From assembly GCA_031553035.1 (NCBI GenBank), contig JAVBLY010000003.1:62001-126000 (forward strand): 64,000 nucleotides of DNA. Reading direction: 5' to 3'. The stretch comes from JAVBLY01 sp031553035. GTDB taxonomy: Bacteria > Bacillota > Clostridia > Peptostreptococcales > Anaerovoracaceae. Positions 15,393-24,718 of this stretch are shown here, piece after piece (position 1 is the first letter of the stretch; every line of letters begins with the position of its first letter). Below the pieces are notes generated by a model. That model was not told where the DNA came from, ran no database searches, and saw only the letters and a list, made by a program, of their open reading frames with translations. Position numbers and translations under genes: made by a program.

Positions 15393-16940
15393 ATGAGCGA
15401 AAAAATCACACCGGTAAAGATCTTCGACACCACATTGAGAGACGGAGAACAGTCCCCGGGTTGCAGTATGAACCTAAAAGAAAAGATCGAAATGGCTAAG
15501 CAGCTTGAACGGATGGGAGTAGACATTATCGAAGCAGGTTTTGCAATTTCTTCTCAGGGAGATTTCATCTCCGTGAAAACCGTGGCCGAGACAATCAAGG
15601 ACTGCACTATCGCCAGCCTTTCCAGATCTTCTGAAAAAGATATCGACAGAGCCTGGGAGGCCGTGAAAAGCGCCGTAGATCCAAGGATCCATATTTTCCT
15701 TGCAACTTCTCCGGTCCATATGAAGTATAAGCTCAGGATGAGTCCGGACGAAGTCATAGAAAGAGCAGTTGCTGCGGTCAAACATGCGAGCAAATACTGC
15801 TCTAATATCGAATTTTCGGCAGAAGATTCAACGAGAAGTGATCTTGATTTTCTCGCGGAAGTCATAGACGGCGTTGTCAGAGCCGGGGCAACCACTATCA
15901 ATTTGCCGGACACAGTGGGATACACCACACCGGATGAGCACTACGGATTTTTCACTACTTTAAGAGAAAAGTCCAGTGGCCTGAATAAAGTTAATATATC
16001 CGCCCATTGTCATGACGATCTTGGGATGGGAGTTGCTAATTCGCTGGCGGCTATTAAGGCCGGCGCCACACAGGTGGAATGTACAATAAACGGTATCGGC
16101 GAGCGTGCAGGCAATGCGGCTATGGAGGAGATAGTCATGGCGCTCCATACGAGAAAAGATATTCTGAAAGCAGATACAAAGATCATAACAACTGAAATCA
16201 GTAAATCATCAAGCATGCTCCAGAGGATCACCGGTGTGAAAGTCCAGCCCAACAAGGCAATCGTGGGAGAAAATGCATTCGCCCACGAATCCGGAATACA
16301 TCAACACGGCGTGATGCAAAATGCCAGCACATATGAAATCATGACTCCCGAATCTGTTGGAATCAAAGAAAATAATCTGGTTCTCGGCAAACATTCCGGC
16401 AAACATGCATTATTAGAAAGGATCAACTCAATGGGCTATGAGCTTTCAGATGAAGAATTGCTTATTGCTTTCGAAAAGTTCAAGAACCTTGCCGACAAGA
16501 AGAAGCAGGTATATGATAAGGACATCGAAGCCATTGTTGCCAAGGAAGTGGTCCAAGTTCCGAGGACATTCACTTTGGATAACTTCGTTATCAACAGCGG
16601 AAATTCCATCACTTCGACAGCCGTTATCAAGATGAACAAGGAAGATAAAACCATAGAAAAAGTCAGCCGCGGCGACGGTCCCATCGATGCGGCATATAAA
16701 GCCATCGATAAGATCGTAGGGAAAAAATTTGCATTGGAAGATTACCAGCTGGATTCCATCACTGAAGGTGAGGATGCCCAGGGTGATGCTGTGGTCGTCA
16801 TCAAAGGCGAAGAAGGCGCTCTTTACAGAGGCAGAGGTCTTTCCACCGACGTCATCGAAGCCAGCATCCACGCATATATAAACGCGGTCAACAAGCTGTA
16901 CTATGCAGAAGGTGAAAAGCTCGCAGATAATAATAATTAG
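15393..16940 (+). CDS. leuA: 2-isopropylmalate synthase
   Basis: Condenses acetyl-CoA with 2-oxoisovalerate, the first committed step of leucine synthesis. 515 residues. The N-terminal HMGL-like TIM barrel has FDTTLRDGEQSPG near residue 11 and the metal-binding HCHDDLGMGVANS near 203. The C-terminal half after about residue 395 is the LeuA dimer/allosteric domain that binds leucine. The SD GAGGAGG is 9 nt from the ATG. It is the first gene after the T-box terminator, so it is controlled both by tRNA charging and, by family knowledge, by leucine feedback. Confidence 0.97.
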   Translation: MSEKITPVKIFDTTLRDGEQSPGCSMNLKEKIEMAKQLERMGVDIIEAGFAISSQGDFISVKTVAETIKDCTIASLSRSSEKDIDRAWEAVKSAVDPRIHIFLATSPVHMKYKLRMSPDEVIERAVAAVKHASKYCSNIEFSAEDSTRSDLDFLAEVIDGVVRAGATTINLPDTVGYTTPDEHYGFFTTLREKSSGLNKVNISAHCHDDLGMGVANSLAAIKAGATQVECTINGIGERAGNAAMEEIVMALHTRKDILKADTKIITTEISKSSSMLQRITGVKVQPNKAIVGENAFAHESGIHQHGVMQNASTYEIMTPESVGIKENNLVLGKHSGKHALLERINSMGYELSDEELLIAFEKFKNLADKKKQVYDKDIEAIVAKEVVQVPRTFTLDNFVINSGNSITSTAVIKMNKEDKTIEKVSRGDGPIDAAYKAIDKIVGKKFALEDYQLDSITEGEDAQGDAVVVIKGEEGALYRGRGLSTDVIEASIHAYINAVNKLYYAEGEKLADNNN

Positions 16941-16967
16941 AATTCAAGTAGGAAGGGAGCAATATAA

Positions 16968-18278
16968 ATGAGCAATGAAAAGAAAGCAATGACTATGACT
17001 CAGAAGATCCTTGCCGCCCACTCAGGTGAAGACTTCGTTCAGCCGGGCCAGTTTCTGGCAACAGATCTGGATATAGTTCTGGCAAACGACATCACCGGAC
17101 CTGTGGCGATAAAGGAATTTAATAAAATGGGTGCAAGGCGGGTATTCGATGCAGACAAGGTCGTCCTTGTGCCGGATCATTTCACACCCAACAAGGATAT
17201 CAAAGCGGCCGAACAATGCAAAGAGCTGAGAGAATTTGCCCAGTCAGAAAAGATCACGAACTACTTTGAAATAGGAGAAATGGGAATAGAGCATGCTCTT
17301 CTTCCTGAAAAAGGCCTTGTAGTCGCAGGCGACACAGTCATCGGAGCAGACTCGCACACCTGTACATACGGAGCCCTCGGTGCATTTGCAACCGGAATAG
17401 GATCCACAGATATGGCTGCAGGCATGGCTACCGGCAAGGCCTGGTTTAAAGTACCGGCGGCCATCAAATTCGATCTTAAAGGCAAACCTGCAAAATGGGT
17501 CAGCGGCAAAGATGTGATCCTCCATATAATAGGAATGATAGGCGTCGACGGCGCTCTTTACAAATCCATGGAATTTATGGGAGAAGGGCTTAAGAATCTC
17601 AGCATGGATGACCGTTTTGCCATAGCAAATATGGCAATTGAGGCAGGTGCAAAGAATGGAATATTCGCTGTAGATGAAAAAACCAAAGAATATATGAAAG
17701 CCCACAAGAGCAAAAAGGTCAAAAAGAATATCCGCGTATTTGAGGCTGATGAAGATGCTGTGTACGACAGGGTTTATGAAATAGACCTTTCTGAAATAAA
17801 ACCGACGGTTTCATTTCCTCATCTTCCGGACAACACAAAAACCATCGACGAGGTGGGTGACATAAAGATAGATCAGGTCATAATCGGCTCATGTACAAAC
17901 GGCAGACTTGAGGATATGGAAGTTGCCGCTAAGATCCTCAAGGGCAAAAAGGTAGCCGAGGGTATCAGATGCATTATCTTCCCCGGCACACAGAAAATCT
18001 ATCTCGACAGTATCAAGCACGGATATGCAGAATCCTTCATCAATGCAGGTGCTGTATTTTCAACACCTACATGCGGACCATGCCTGGGCGGACACATGGG
18101 TGTTCTTGCTGCGGGAGAGAGAGCAGTGTCAACAACAAACAGAAATTTTGTCGGCAGAATGGGACATACTGATTCGGAAGTTTACCTGGCCAGCCCCGCT
18201 GTTGCTGCGGCATCAGCTATCACAGGAAAAATCTCGGGACCCGAAGAAGCGATGAAGATGAAGAAAGGCGGTAAGTAG
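16968..18278 (+). CDS. leuC: 3-isopropylmalate dehydratase, large subunit
   Basis: Aconitase-family iron-sulfur enzyme subunit that, with LeuD, isomerises 2- to 3-isopropylmalate. 436 residues, close to the archaeal/clostridial form. Motifs are GADSHTCTYGALGAFATGIG near residue 126, the cluster ligands in IIGSCTNGRLEDM near 304, and TPTCGPCLGGHMGVL near 364. The SD GGAAGGGAG precedes the ATG. It ends one base before leuD, so the subunits are co-translated. Confidence 0.96.
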   Translation: MSNEKKAMTMTQKILAAHSGEDFVQPGQFLATDLDIVLANDITGPVAIKEFNKMGARRVFDADKVVLVPDHFTPNKDIKAAEQCKELREFAQSEKITNYFEIGEMGIEHALLPEKGLVVAGDTVIGADSHTCTYGALGAFATGIGSTDMAAGMATGKAWFKVPAAIKFDLKGKPAKWVSGKDVILHIIGMIGVDGALYKSMEFMGEGLKNLSMDDRFAIANMAIEAGAKNGIFAVDEKTKEYMKAHKSKKVKKNIRVFEADEDAVYDRVYEIDLSEIKPTVSFPHLPDNTKTIDEVGDIKIDQVIIGSCTNGRLEDMEVAAKILKGKKVAEGIRCIIFPGTQKIYLDSIKHGYAESFINAGAVFSTPTCGPCLGGHMGVLAAGERAVSTTNRNFVGRMGHTDSEVYLASPAVAAASAITGKISGPEEAMKMKKGGK

Positions 18279-18279
18279 C

Positions 18280-18762
18280 ATGGGAAGAGCATTCAAATAC
18301 GGAGAAAATATCGATACTGACGTAATAATACCGGCAAGACATCTTACAACTTCAGATCCGGCTGAACTTGCCAAACACTGTATGGAAGATCTCGACAAGG
18401 AATTCGCAGGCAAGGTCAGGAAGGGAGACATCATAGTTGCCGGCAAAAACTTTGGTTGCGGCAGTTCCCGTGAACATGCGCCTATAGCAATAAAGGGATC
18501 CGGCATCACCTGCGTCATTGCACCTACTTTTGCCAGGATTTTTTATCGAAATTCCTTCAATACGGGACTCCCCATACTGGAATCCGATGAAGCTTCAGAA
18601 AAGATAGATGACGGCGATGAAGTCACAGTAGACTTCAAAACGGGAGACATCAGAAATATAACAAAGAACGAGACCTATCATTCCGAGCCCTTTCCAAAGT
18701 TCATGACCGAGCTTATTAAGCAAGGTGGATTGGTAGGTTACGTAAAGAAGGATATTAAATAG
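18280..18762 (+). CDS. leuD: 3-isopropylmalate dehydratase, small subunit
   Basis: 160-residue swivelling domain that completes the LeuCD active site. It shows the signature NIDTDVIIPARHL near residue 9 and GKNFGCGSSREHAPIAIK near 52. The length matches the compact LeuD partner of the clostridial LeuC type. The start ATG comes directly after the leuC stop, with an SD-like AAAGGCGG inside the leuC end. Confidence 0.96.
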   Translation: MGRAFKYGENIDTDVIIPARHLTTSDPAELAKHCMEDLDKEFAGKVRKGDIIVAGKNFGCGSSREHAPIAIKGSGITCVIAPTFARIFYRNSFNTGLPILESDEASEKIDDGDEVTVDFKTGDIRNITKNETYHSEPFPKFMTELIKQGGLVGYVKKDIK

Positions 18763-18781
18763 TAAAGCAGAGGTAATTGAA

Positions 18782-19852
18782 TTGAATTATAAAATAGCGA
18801 TAGCAAAAGGTGACGGGATCGGCCCCGAGGTGGTGAATGAGACCATCCCTGTTCTTAATAAAATCGGGGAAAAGTTCGGGCATAATTTTGAGTTCACGGA
18901 AATTGCAGTAGGCGGGGATTCTATAGACAAAAACGGGGCACCTCTCACTGAAGAAACCGTGGATATCTGCAGAAAATCCGATGCTGTACTTCTGGGAGCA
19001 GTGGGAGGTCCGAAATGGGACGATCTCCCGGGTGATCAGAGACCGGAAAGAGCAATTCTGGGGCTTCGTTCCCAGCTGGAACTCTTTGCAAACTTACGAC
19101 CGGCTATGATGTTCAAGGAACTTTCCGGAGCCTGCCCACTCAAACCGGAACTGACCGAAGGCGGACTGGATATCATGGTTGTCAGAGAACTTACCGGCGG
19201 TATATATTTTGGAGAAAAGGGAACTAAGGAGACACCCGACGGCACTATTGCCTTCGATGTTGAGCAGTACTCCGAAAGCGAGATTCGAAGGATAGCTATC
19301 GTAGCTTTTGATATGGCAATGAAAAGAAATAACAAAGTCACCAGCATAGATAAGGCAAACGTACTGGAAAGTTCAAGACTGTGGAGGCGAATCGTAAACG
19401 AAGTTCATGAGGATTATCCTGAGGTGGAACTTGATCACATGTATGTGGACAACGGTGCTATGCAGCTGGTGAGAAACCCCAAGCAGTTTGATGTTATCGT
19501 GACAAACAATATTTTTGGCGATATATTATCCGATGAGGCCAGTCAGATCACCGGCTCCATCGGAATGTTGCCATCGGCCAGTCTGGCAGTGGGAAACTTC
19601 GGTCTTTACGAACCAATTCACGGCTCGGCTCCTGATATCGCAGGCCAGGATAAAGCAAACCCCATAGCTACCATATTGTCAGCTGCCATGATGCTTCGGT
19701 ATTCGCTTGGTCTGCTGGATGAAGCGAAAACTGTCGAGAATGGCGTCAGTGTATTTTTAGCTGACGGGTTCAGGACTCCAGATCTTCATGAGCCGGGAAC
19801 AATGCTAGTTGGAACGAAAGAAGCAGGAACAAAAATCCTAGATTGTATTTAA
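18782..19852 (+). CDS. leuB: 3-isopropylmalate dehydrogenase
   Basis: NAD-dependent oxidative decarboxylation of 3-isopropylmalate to 2-oxoisocaproate. 356 residues: IAKGDGIGPEVVNE near residue 6, LLGAVGGPKWD near 71, the substrate-binding LRSQLELFANLRPA near 96, DNGAMQLVRNP near 222 and the metal site IFGDILSDEASQITGS near 240. The start is a TTG at 18782-18784 with SD AGAGGT; no ATG or GTG fits better. Last of four leu genes. The final step (transamination) and the ilv genes are not in the window. Confidence 0.96.
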   Translation: MNYKIAIAKGDGIGPEVVNETIPVLNKIGEKFGHNFEFTEIAVGGDSIDKNGAPLTEETVDICRKSDAVLLGAVGGPKWDDLPGDQRPERAILGLRSQLELFANLRPAMMFKELSGACPLKPELTEGGLDIMVVRELTGGIYFGEKGTKETPDGTIAFDVEQYSESEIRRIAIVAFDMAMKRNNKVTSIDKANVLESSRLWRRIVNEVHEDYPEVELDHMYVDNGAMQLVRNPKQFDVIVTNNIFGDILSDEASQITGSIGMLPSASLAVGNFGLYEPIHGSAPDIAGQDKANPIATILSAAMMLRYSLGLLDEAKTVENGVSVFLADGFRTPDLHEPGTMLVGTKEAGTKILDCI

Positions 19853-19892
19853 TTCAGTGCAAAAATAAATAAATGAATTTCCTTCTTTTAAA

Positions 19893-19920
19893 TTGACATA
19901 TAGGAATTATCTGATAGAAT
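19893..19920 (+). promoter_or_regulatory. Promoter candidate downstream of leuB
   Basis: TTGACA (19893-19898), 16-bp spacer, TAGAAT (19915-19920). It starts a transcript near 19927 that would end at the strong terminator at 19994-20043, well short of ridA. Confidence 0.55.
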
Positions 19921-19926
19921 GATACT

Positions 19927-20043
19927 AACGGTTAATTTTTACAGTAAAAGTATTGACATTAACCCTAAAACAGCTTTCTATCCCCCCCTAATAAGACGGG
20001 CAAAATCATTACTTAGTAAAGATTTTGCCCGTCTCTATTTTTT
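19927..20043 (+). ncRNA. Candidate small RNA or attenuated leader with a C7 tract
   Basis: A promoter and an intrinsic terminator bracket about 117 nt. Inside, GGTTAAT (19930-19936) and ATTAACC form an outer stem around the perfect hairpin TTTTAC-A-GTAAAA. A single-stranded C-rich stretch (CCCCCCC, 19982-19988) lies just before the terminator stem. Unpaired C tracts in Gram-positive small RNAs can base-pair with SD sequences, so a regulatory RNA is plausible. The alternative is an attenuated leader of ridA-hisC-murJ. The open frame running through it lacks an SD and starts inside the -10 box. The rest of the gap 19853-20174 holds only weak promoter-like sequence and the near-palindrome at 20138-20156. 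Confidence 0.45.
19994..20043 (+). terminator. Strong intrinsic terminator between leuB and ridA
   Basis: Perfect 14-bp stem (19994-20007 / 20021-20034, arms beginning AGACGGGCAAAATC), extended inside by TTACT-T-AGTAA, followed by CTATTTTTT. It terminates both leu read-through and the short transcript from 19893-19920. Confidence 0.93.
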
Positions 20044-20174
20044 GAATTATTATATGCAGAAAAACATTACATAACCGATTCAAATGTTCTCAAATTATTG
20101 TATCCAGTATGTTTTTAATATAAACTAATGTATTATGTTGATTCTTAAGATCAACAAAGAGGGAGGTTATGTAA

Positions 20175-20558
20175 TTGAGAAAAATAATAAATACTGACAA
20201 GGCTCCGGCAGCTATCGGCCCCTACGTTCAGGCAAATGTATATGGTGATTTGATTTTTACTTCAGGACAAATCCCTTTAGATCCAAAGAGTGGCGAAATT
20301 ATCGGTACTACAGTCAGCGAACAAGCCCACCAGGTATTCAAAAATATAGGAGAAGTTCTCATGGAATCGGGGGCGACATATGAGACCGTTCTAAAAACCA
20401 CTGTGTTTATCCGGAACATGAACGATTTTGCTATAGTAAACGAAGTTTATGCACAGTATTTTACAGGAGATATGCTTCCTTCCAGATCGGCCGTGGAAGT
20501 GGCACGGCTCCCAAAAGATGTTCTGATCGAAGTTGAGACTATTGCGTACAGGAGATAA
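20175..20558 (+). CDS. ridA: RidA-family enamine/imine deaminase
   Basis: 127-residue trimeric YjgF/YER057c/UK114 protein that hydrolyses reactive 2-aminoacrylate-type enamines made by PLP enzymes. Signatures are APAAIGPYVQANVYGDLIFTS near residue 9, SGATYETVLKTTVFI near 74, and the C-terminal RSAVEVARLPKDVLIEVE, whose Arg and Glu define the active site. It begins with a TTG at 20175-20177 after the SD GGGAGG; the nearby ATG runs into a stop at once. It lies two bases before hisC, a PLP enzyme. The near-palindrome GTTGATTCTTAAGATCAAC (20138-20156) precedes the SD. Confidence 0.93.
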   Translation: MRKIINTDKAPAAIGPYVQANVYGDLIFTSGQIPLDPKSGEIIGTTVSEQAHQVFKNIGEVLMESGATYETVLKTTVFIRNMNDFAIVNEVYAQYFTGDMLPSRSAVEVARLPKDVLIEVETIAYRR

Positions 20559-20560
20559 CC

Positions 20561-21661
20561 ATGATCGAAAAATTATTCAGAAAAGAAACAAAAGATGTAA
20601 AACCATATGTGGAAGGGAAATCGGCTGAAGAAGTCAAGCGGGAACATGGTTTAGAGAGAATTGAAAAGCTTGCTTCTAATGAAAACCAATTCGGCCCTTC
20701 ACCAAAAGCCATGACTGCCATGGCAAAGGAGCTGAGTTTTTGTAATTTCTATCCTGAAAGTATGCCATTGGAGTTAACTAAAAAACTTGCAAAAAGATTG
20801 GGTGTAAATACCGCAAATATTGCTGTAGGCAGTTCCGGTGAAAGCGTCATACGTCTTATAAATCTGGCATTCATCAATGATGAAGATGAGATCATCGTAA
20901 CCGATCCTACCTTTTCCATATATGAAAGTCAGGCAAAACTTCTTGGAGGGAAAACCATCAAAGTTCCTTTTGGTGATGACGAGGACTTTGATATTGATGG
21001 AATGCTGGGTGCCGTAACAGATAAGACGAAGCTCATGTGGCTCTGCAGTCCCAACAACCCGACAGGCAATATTGCTACACAAGATATGATAAACAAACTT
21101 GTAAGCAATCTGCCCGACCATGTGGTACTTATAATGGATGAAGCATATTATGAATATGCAGCTGTTTTTCCGGATTTCCCGAGTAACAGCACCGACTTAA
21201 TAAATAATAAAGACAATATCATAATACTGAGAACTTTCTCAAAGGTATATGGGATCGCCGGTCTCAGGATCGGTTACATTGTATCCTCAGAACCTATTGT
21301 GACTATGATCAACACCCTGAAACTGACTTTCGAGATCAACCGTCTGGCGCAGGTCGCAGCAAGTGCTGCTCTTGACGATGAAAACTATCTTCATATGGTT
21401 ACTTCAGAGAACAAAAAAGCCCTGAAAATATTGGAAGACTATTTTGATACAAAGGGCTGGGACTACTATGATTCCCGGGCTAACTTCATCTGGGTCGATA
21501 CAGAAACCGATTCAAAGCTGCTATTCGAAGACTTACAAAAAAAAGGTGTTATAATCCGTCCAGGCTTCCTCTGGGGATGGGATACATGGATCAGAGTATC
21601 CACCGGAACGCCGGAGCAGATGGAATTTTTTACAGAAAAAATGGAAGAAATACTGGGATAA
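20561..21661 (+). CDS. hisC: Histidinol-phosphate aminotransferase
   Basis: Fold-type I PLP aminotransferase of 366 residues that transfers the amino group from glutamate to imidazole acetol phosphate, or to an aromatic keto acid in broad-specificity members. Motifs are KLASNENQFGPSPKA near residue 37, LCSPNNPTGNI near 163 and the PLP lysine in RTFSKVYGIAGLRIGY near 224. No other his genes are nearby, so a broader role (tyrosine/phenylalanine) is possible. The SD AGGAG is inside the end of ridA. murJ follows after three bases. Confidence 0.9.
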   Translation: MIEKLFRKETKDVKPYVEGKSAEEVKREHGLERIEKLASNENQFGPSPKAMTAMAKELSFCNFYPESMPLELTKKLAKRLGVNTANIAVGSSGESVIRLINLAFINDEDEIIVTDPTFSIYESQAKLLGGKTIKVPFGDDEDFDIDGMLGAVTDKTKLMWLCSPNNPTGNIATQDMINKLVSNLPDHVVLIMDEAYYEYAAVFPDFPSNSTDLINNKDNIIILRTFSKVYGIAGLRIGYIVSSEPIVTMINTLKLTFEINRLAQVAASAALDDENYLHMVTSENKKALKILEDYFDTKGWDYYDSRANFIWVDTETDSKLLFEDLQKKGVIIRPGFLWGWDTWIRVSTGTPEQMEFFTEKMEEILG

Positions 21662-21664
21662 AAT

Positions 21665-23191
21665 ATGCGTACAGCTGCGAAAACAGCATTTTTACTTGCG
21701 ATACTGACTCTGGGCTCTAAACTGCTGGGGTTCATTCGTGAGATGTTTGTGGCCAATTTCTACGGAGCCTCATATGTAGTCGATGCCTATTCCATTGCAT
21801 CTTCTATTCCGGGAATAATCTTTGCAGGGATTCTGGGTGCTATCTCAACATCATTCGTGCCGCTTTTTTCAAAAAAAATGGAGCAGGAAGGAGAACTGGC
21901 AGCAGATAAATTCACAGCCCAGACACTGAATCTTCTTACCATAGTATCAGTGATATCATCTATTGTCGGCATAGTTTTTTCGGATCAGATCGTCTGGATC
22001 TTTGCCCACGGTTTTGTTGAGCGTCCGGAGACATTTGCTATCGCCTCATATTTTGTGAAGGTAACATTCTCTTTTACTCTGTTCACAGCAACAGCAGGTA
22101 TTTTTGATGCTTACTTAAAATACAAAAACGTTTTTCTGTCCACAACTATTGCGGGATACAGTGTTAGCATCTGCGCTGTGATCTTTGTATTTATCAGTCA
22201 TTATACGAGTCCTTACTATCTGATATTCGGTATCTTTGTCGGTAACGTCGTAAGGTTCTTTATTATATTATTCATTGCCAGGCACAAAGGGTACCGCCAC
22301 AAATGGGATTTTCATATAACTGACACGGTGAAAGAGATATTTTATCTTGCTGTCCCTGTCTTTATTGGCTCTACTGCCGGGCAAATAAATGCATTTGTCA
22401 ACCGAAATCTGGCAGCCACACTTCCTGAAGGAAGCGTAGCAGCAATAAGCTACAGCGATCTTCTCATCGGGCTCATCACCGGAGTGACGACAATGGTTGT
22501 GGCGACCGTGCTTTTTCCAAAGCTTGCTCAGGCATTTTCCCAAAAGGACATGCCCAGATTTTCAGGCATTTACAATACAGGAGTGAGTATACTGCTAATT
22601 ATCGGCATCCCACTTTCCATAGGAGCTATGCTGTATGGTAAAGACATAATCCAGATTATCTACGAGCGTGGAGCGTTTGATCCACATGCAACGACTTTGA
22701 CCACAGGAGCATTTTTCTGTTATTCCATGGGGCTGGTATTCATGGCACTGAATCCATTCCTGATACAAACTTTCTACAGCATGCACAACACCAAAACTCC
22801 CAGAAATTACGGCCTGATAGTCATAGCAGTAAATCTCGCTTCTAATCTGATACTGGTCAATTACCTGGCCCATGCCGGATTGGCACTTGGCTCAAGCATA
22901 GCATCATTAGTGAATACGGTTCTTCTTCTTTATGCCATCAGGAGAAAGACCGATATAATCCTGATGGCAGGCACATGGAAAAAGAATTTTAAAATATTAT
23001 TGTCGGCAGTTATTGCCATTGGGGTTTCCTACCTTTTTTATTACTTTGTAGGGGGCACCGTGTGGATGCCGAGGATGGTCCTAATGGGACTGGTAATCAT
23101 CATTGCGGCATTGATATATCTGCTTTTACTCAAATTATTCAAAATTGAAGAACTTGTTCACTTCAGGGAGATTTTCAGAATCAGCCAATAA
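21665..23191 (+). CDS. murJ: Lipid II flippase MurJ
   Basis: Polytopic membrane protein of 508 residues and about 14 hydrophobic segments from the MOP superfamily. It begins TAAKTAFLLAILTLGSKLLG and continues REMFVANFYGASYVVDAYS, the family's N-terminal signature; further conserved stretches are ISYSDLLIGLITGVTTMVV near residue 262 and YSMHNTKTPRNYG near 369. MurJ moves the peptidoglycan precursor lipid II across the cytoplasmic membrane. Third gene of the ridA-hisC-murJ unit; the pairing with amino acid genes looks like co-transcription rather than shared function. Confidence 0.93.
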   Translation: MRTAAKTAFLLAILTLGSKLLGFIREMFVANFYGASYVVDAYSIASSIPGIIFAGILGAISTSFVPLFSKKMEQEGELAADKFTAQTLNLLTIVSVISSIVGIVFSDQIVWIFAHGFVERPETFAIASYFVKVTFSFTLFTATAGIFDAYLKYKNVFLSTTIAGYSVSICAVIFVFISHYTSPYYLIFGIFVGNVVRFFIILFIARHKGYRHKWDFHITDTVKEIFYLAVPVFIGSTAGQINAFVNRNLAATLPEGSVAAISYSDLLIGLITGVTTMVVATVLFPKLAQAFSQKDMPRFSGIYNTGVSILLIIGIPLSIGAMLYGKDIIQIIYERGAFDPHATTLTTGAFFCYSMGLVFMALNPFLIQTFYSMHNTKTPRNYGLIVIAVNLASNLILVNYLAHAGLALGSSIASLVNTVLLLYAIRRKTDIILMAGTWKKNFKILLSAVIAIGVSYLFYYFVGGTVWMPRMVLMGLVIIIAALIYLLLLKLFKIEELVHFREIFRISQ

Positions 23192-23218
23192 AAAAGTACC
23201 CTTCCGGATACTCTTTGT
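23188..23218 (-). terminator. Bidirectional terminator between murJ and the DUF951 gene
   Basis: Stem AGTACCC (23195-23201) / GGATACT (23206-23212) with a TTCC loop and one G-T pair. A run of A on the left becomes TTTTTT on the minus strand, so it terminates serS-DUF951 best; it overlaps the end of murJ. Confidence 0.7.
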
Positions 23219-23222
23219 TCAT

Positions 23223-23408
23223 TTATTTCTTTTCGATTTTTTTGATCCGCTTCTCAAGGTTCGGTCTGCTGAGCCAAATCTGGGTATCGCAGGTAAGGCA
23301 TTTGAGTCTGAAATCCATGCCCTTTCTTAGAACCTCAAAACGTTTTCCGCCGCAGGGATGGGGTTTCTTTAGTTCGACTATATCTCCAACATCTATGTCC
23401 ATCGGCAT
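23223..23408 (-). CDS. DUF951 (YyzM-like) small protein
   Basis: 61 residues, basic C-terminus (LEKRIKKIEKK). The sequence DVGDIVELKKPHPCGGKRFEVLR followed by DFRLKCLTCDTQIWL is the DUF951 pattern, with Cys residues that could bind zinc. Function unknown; often found near ychF, parB or serS in Bacillota. It lies 18 bases after serS on the same strand and shares its terminator. Confidence 0.9.
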   Translation of the reverse strand: MPMDIDVGDIVELKKPHPCGGKRFEVLRKGMDFRLKCLTCDTQIWLSRPNLEKRIKKIEKK

Positions 23409-23426
23409 ATTACTTGTCCTTATTCC

Positions 23427-24698
23427 TTATCTTATTTCTGATACGCCCATATACGGCACAAGAGCTTCAGGCACTCGGACTGATCCGTCGGCCTGCTGGT
23501 AATTTTCAAGTATAGCAGCAACAGTCCTTCCAACAGCCAGGCCCGAGCCGTTTAGTGTATGGACAAATTCCGGCTTTTCCTTGGGTCCTCGTCTGAATCT
23601 GATACCCGCTCTTCTGGCCTGATAATCCTCGAAATTACTGCAAGAGCTTATTTCAACATATCTGCCGTAACTGGGCATCCATACTTCAATGTCATATGTC
23701 ATGGCCGCAGAAAATCCAAGATCTCCACTTGCCAGCATCACCACTCTGTATGGTATCTCCAGTATCTTCAGAACTTTTTCTGCTGCAGCAAGAAGTGATT
23801 CCAGTTCATCATAGGAATCTTCAGGTTTCGTAAACTTGACAAGTTCCACCTTGTTGAACTGATGGACTCTGATGAGACCTCTGGTATCCCGGCCGGCTGA
23901 GCCTGCTTCCTTTCTGAAACAGGGCGTGTAGGCTGTGTAAAGTATTGGAAGCTCGTCACCATTAACGATCTCATCTCTTAATAGATTGGTTAGAGGTACT
24001 TCCGCTGTGGGGATCAGGAACATATCCTTGGCAGGAACATGGAACATGTCTTCTTCAAACTTGGGAAGCTGCCCTGTTCCTGTCATTGCATCTCTGTTGA
24101 CCATAAATGGCGGAAGTATTTCGCTGTAACCATGCTGCTCAGTGTGAAGATTCAACATAAAATTGATGACTGATCTTTCCAGTCTTGCACCAAGTCCCTT
24201 GTACACGCTGAAGCGGGCACCGGCTATTTTGGCAGCTCTTTCAAAATCCAGTATGCCAAGATCTGTTCCGATATCCCAGTGGGCTTTTTCTTCAAAGCCT
24301 GTCTGTCCGGGATCTCCGTGTTTTCTTATTTCGACATTGTCACTGTCATCTTTGCCAATGGGGACTTTGGGGTTGGGAGTATTGGGAATGCCTAGAAGTA
24401 CGTCCTTCAGACGAGCCTCGACTTCATCGACTAGCACTGATTTTTCTTTGACGGCCTCAGACAAGCTCTTCATTTCCGACATCAAATCGGTGGTGTCCTT
24501 GCCTTCCTTTTTCAGTTTGGGTATTTCCTTGGACTTGGTATTCTGCTCATATTTCATTGACTCCATCTCACCAAGAAGCTCTCTTCTCTCAGTGTCAAGT
24601 GCCATAACTTTCTCAAATCCAAAGTCGCCCTGACCTCTGGATTCCACCGCTTTTTTGATCTCATCGTGATTCTCTCTGATCTTTTTAATATCAAGCAT
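23427..24698 (-). CDS. serS: Serine-tRNA ligase
   Basis: Class II aminoacyl-tRNA synthetase of 423 residues. An N-terminal coiled-coil arm (about residues 30-100, KYEQNTKSKEIPKLKKEGKD) binds the long arm of tRNA-Ser. Catalytic motifs are TAEVPLTNLLRDEIV near residue 233, FRKEAGSAGRDTRGLIRVHQF near 265 (motif 2) and NGSGLAVGRTVAAILENYQ near 382 (motif 3). The SD AAGGAG is 10 nt from the ATG. It follows glnA by 20 bases, probably co-transcribed, with no T-box of its own visible. Confidence 0.97.
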   Translation of the reverse strand: MLDIKKIRENHDEIKKAVESRGQGDFGFEKVMALDTERRELLGEMESMKYEQNTKSKEIPKLKKEGKDTTDLMSEMKSLSEAVKEKSVLVDEVEARLKDVLLGIPNTPNPKVPIGKDDSDNVEIRKHGDPGQTGFEEKAHWDIGTDLGILDFERAAKIAGARFSVYKGLGARLERSVINFMLNLHTEQHGYSEILPPFMVNRDAMTGTGQLPKFEEDMFHVPAKDMFLIPTAEVPLTNLLRDEIVNGDELPILYTAYTPCFRKEAGSAGRDTRGLIRVHQFNKVELVKFTKPEDSYDELESLLAAAEKVLKILEIPYRVVMLASGDLGFSAAMTYDIEVWMPSYGRYVEISSCSNFEDYQARRAGIRFRRGPKEKPEFVHTLNGSGLAVGRTVAAILENYQQADGSVRVPEALVPYMGVSEIR

Positions 24699-24718
24699 CC
24701 CGAATTTACTCCTTATTC

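Noticed and set aside
19919..20080. Open frame of about 51 codons through the leuB-ridA gap
   Set aside because: Its ATG lies in the -10 box, it has no SD and it runs through the terminator hairpin.
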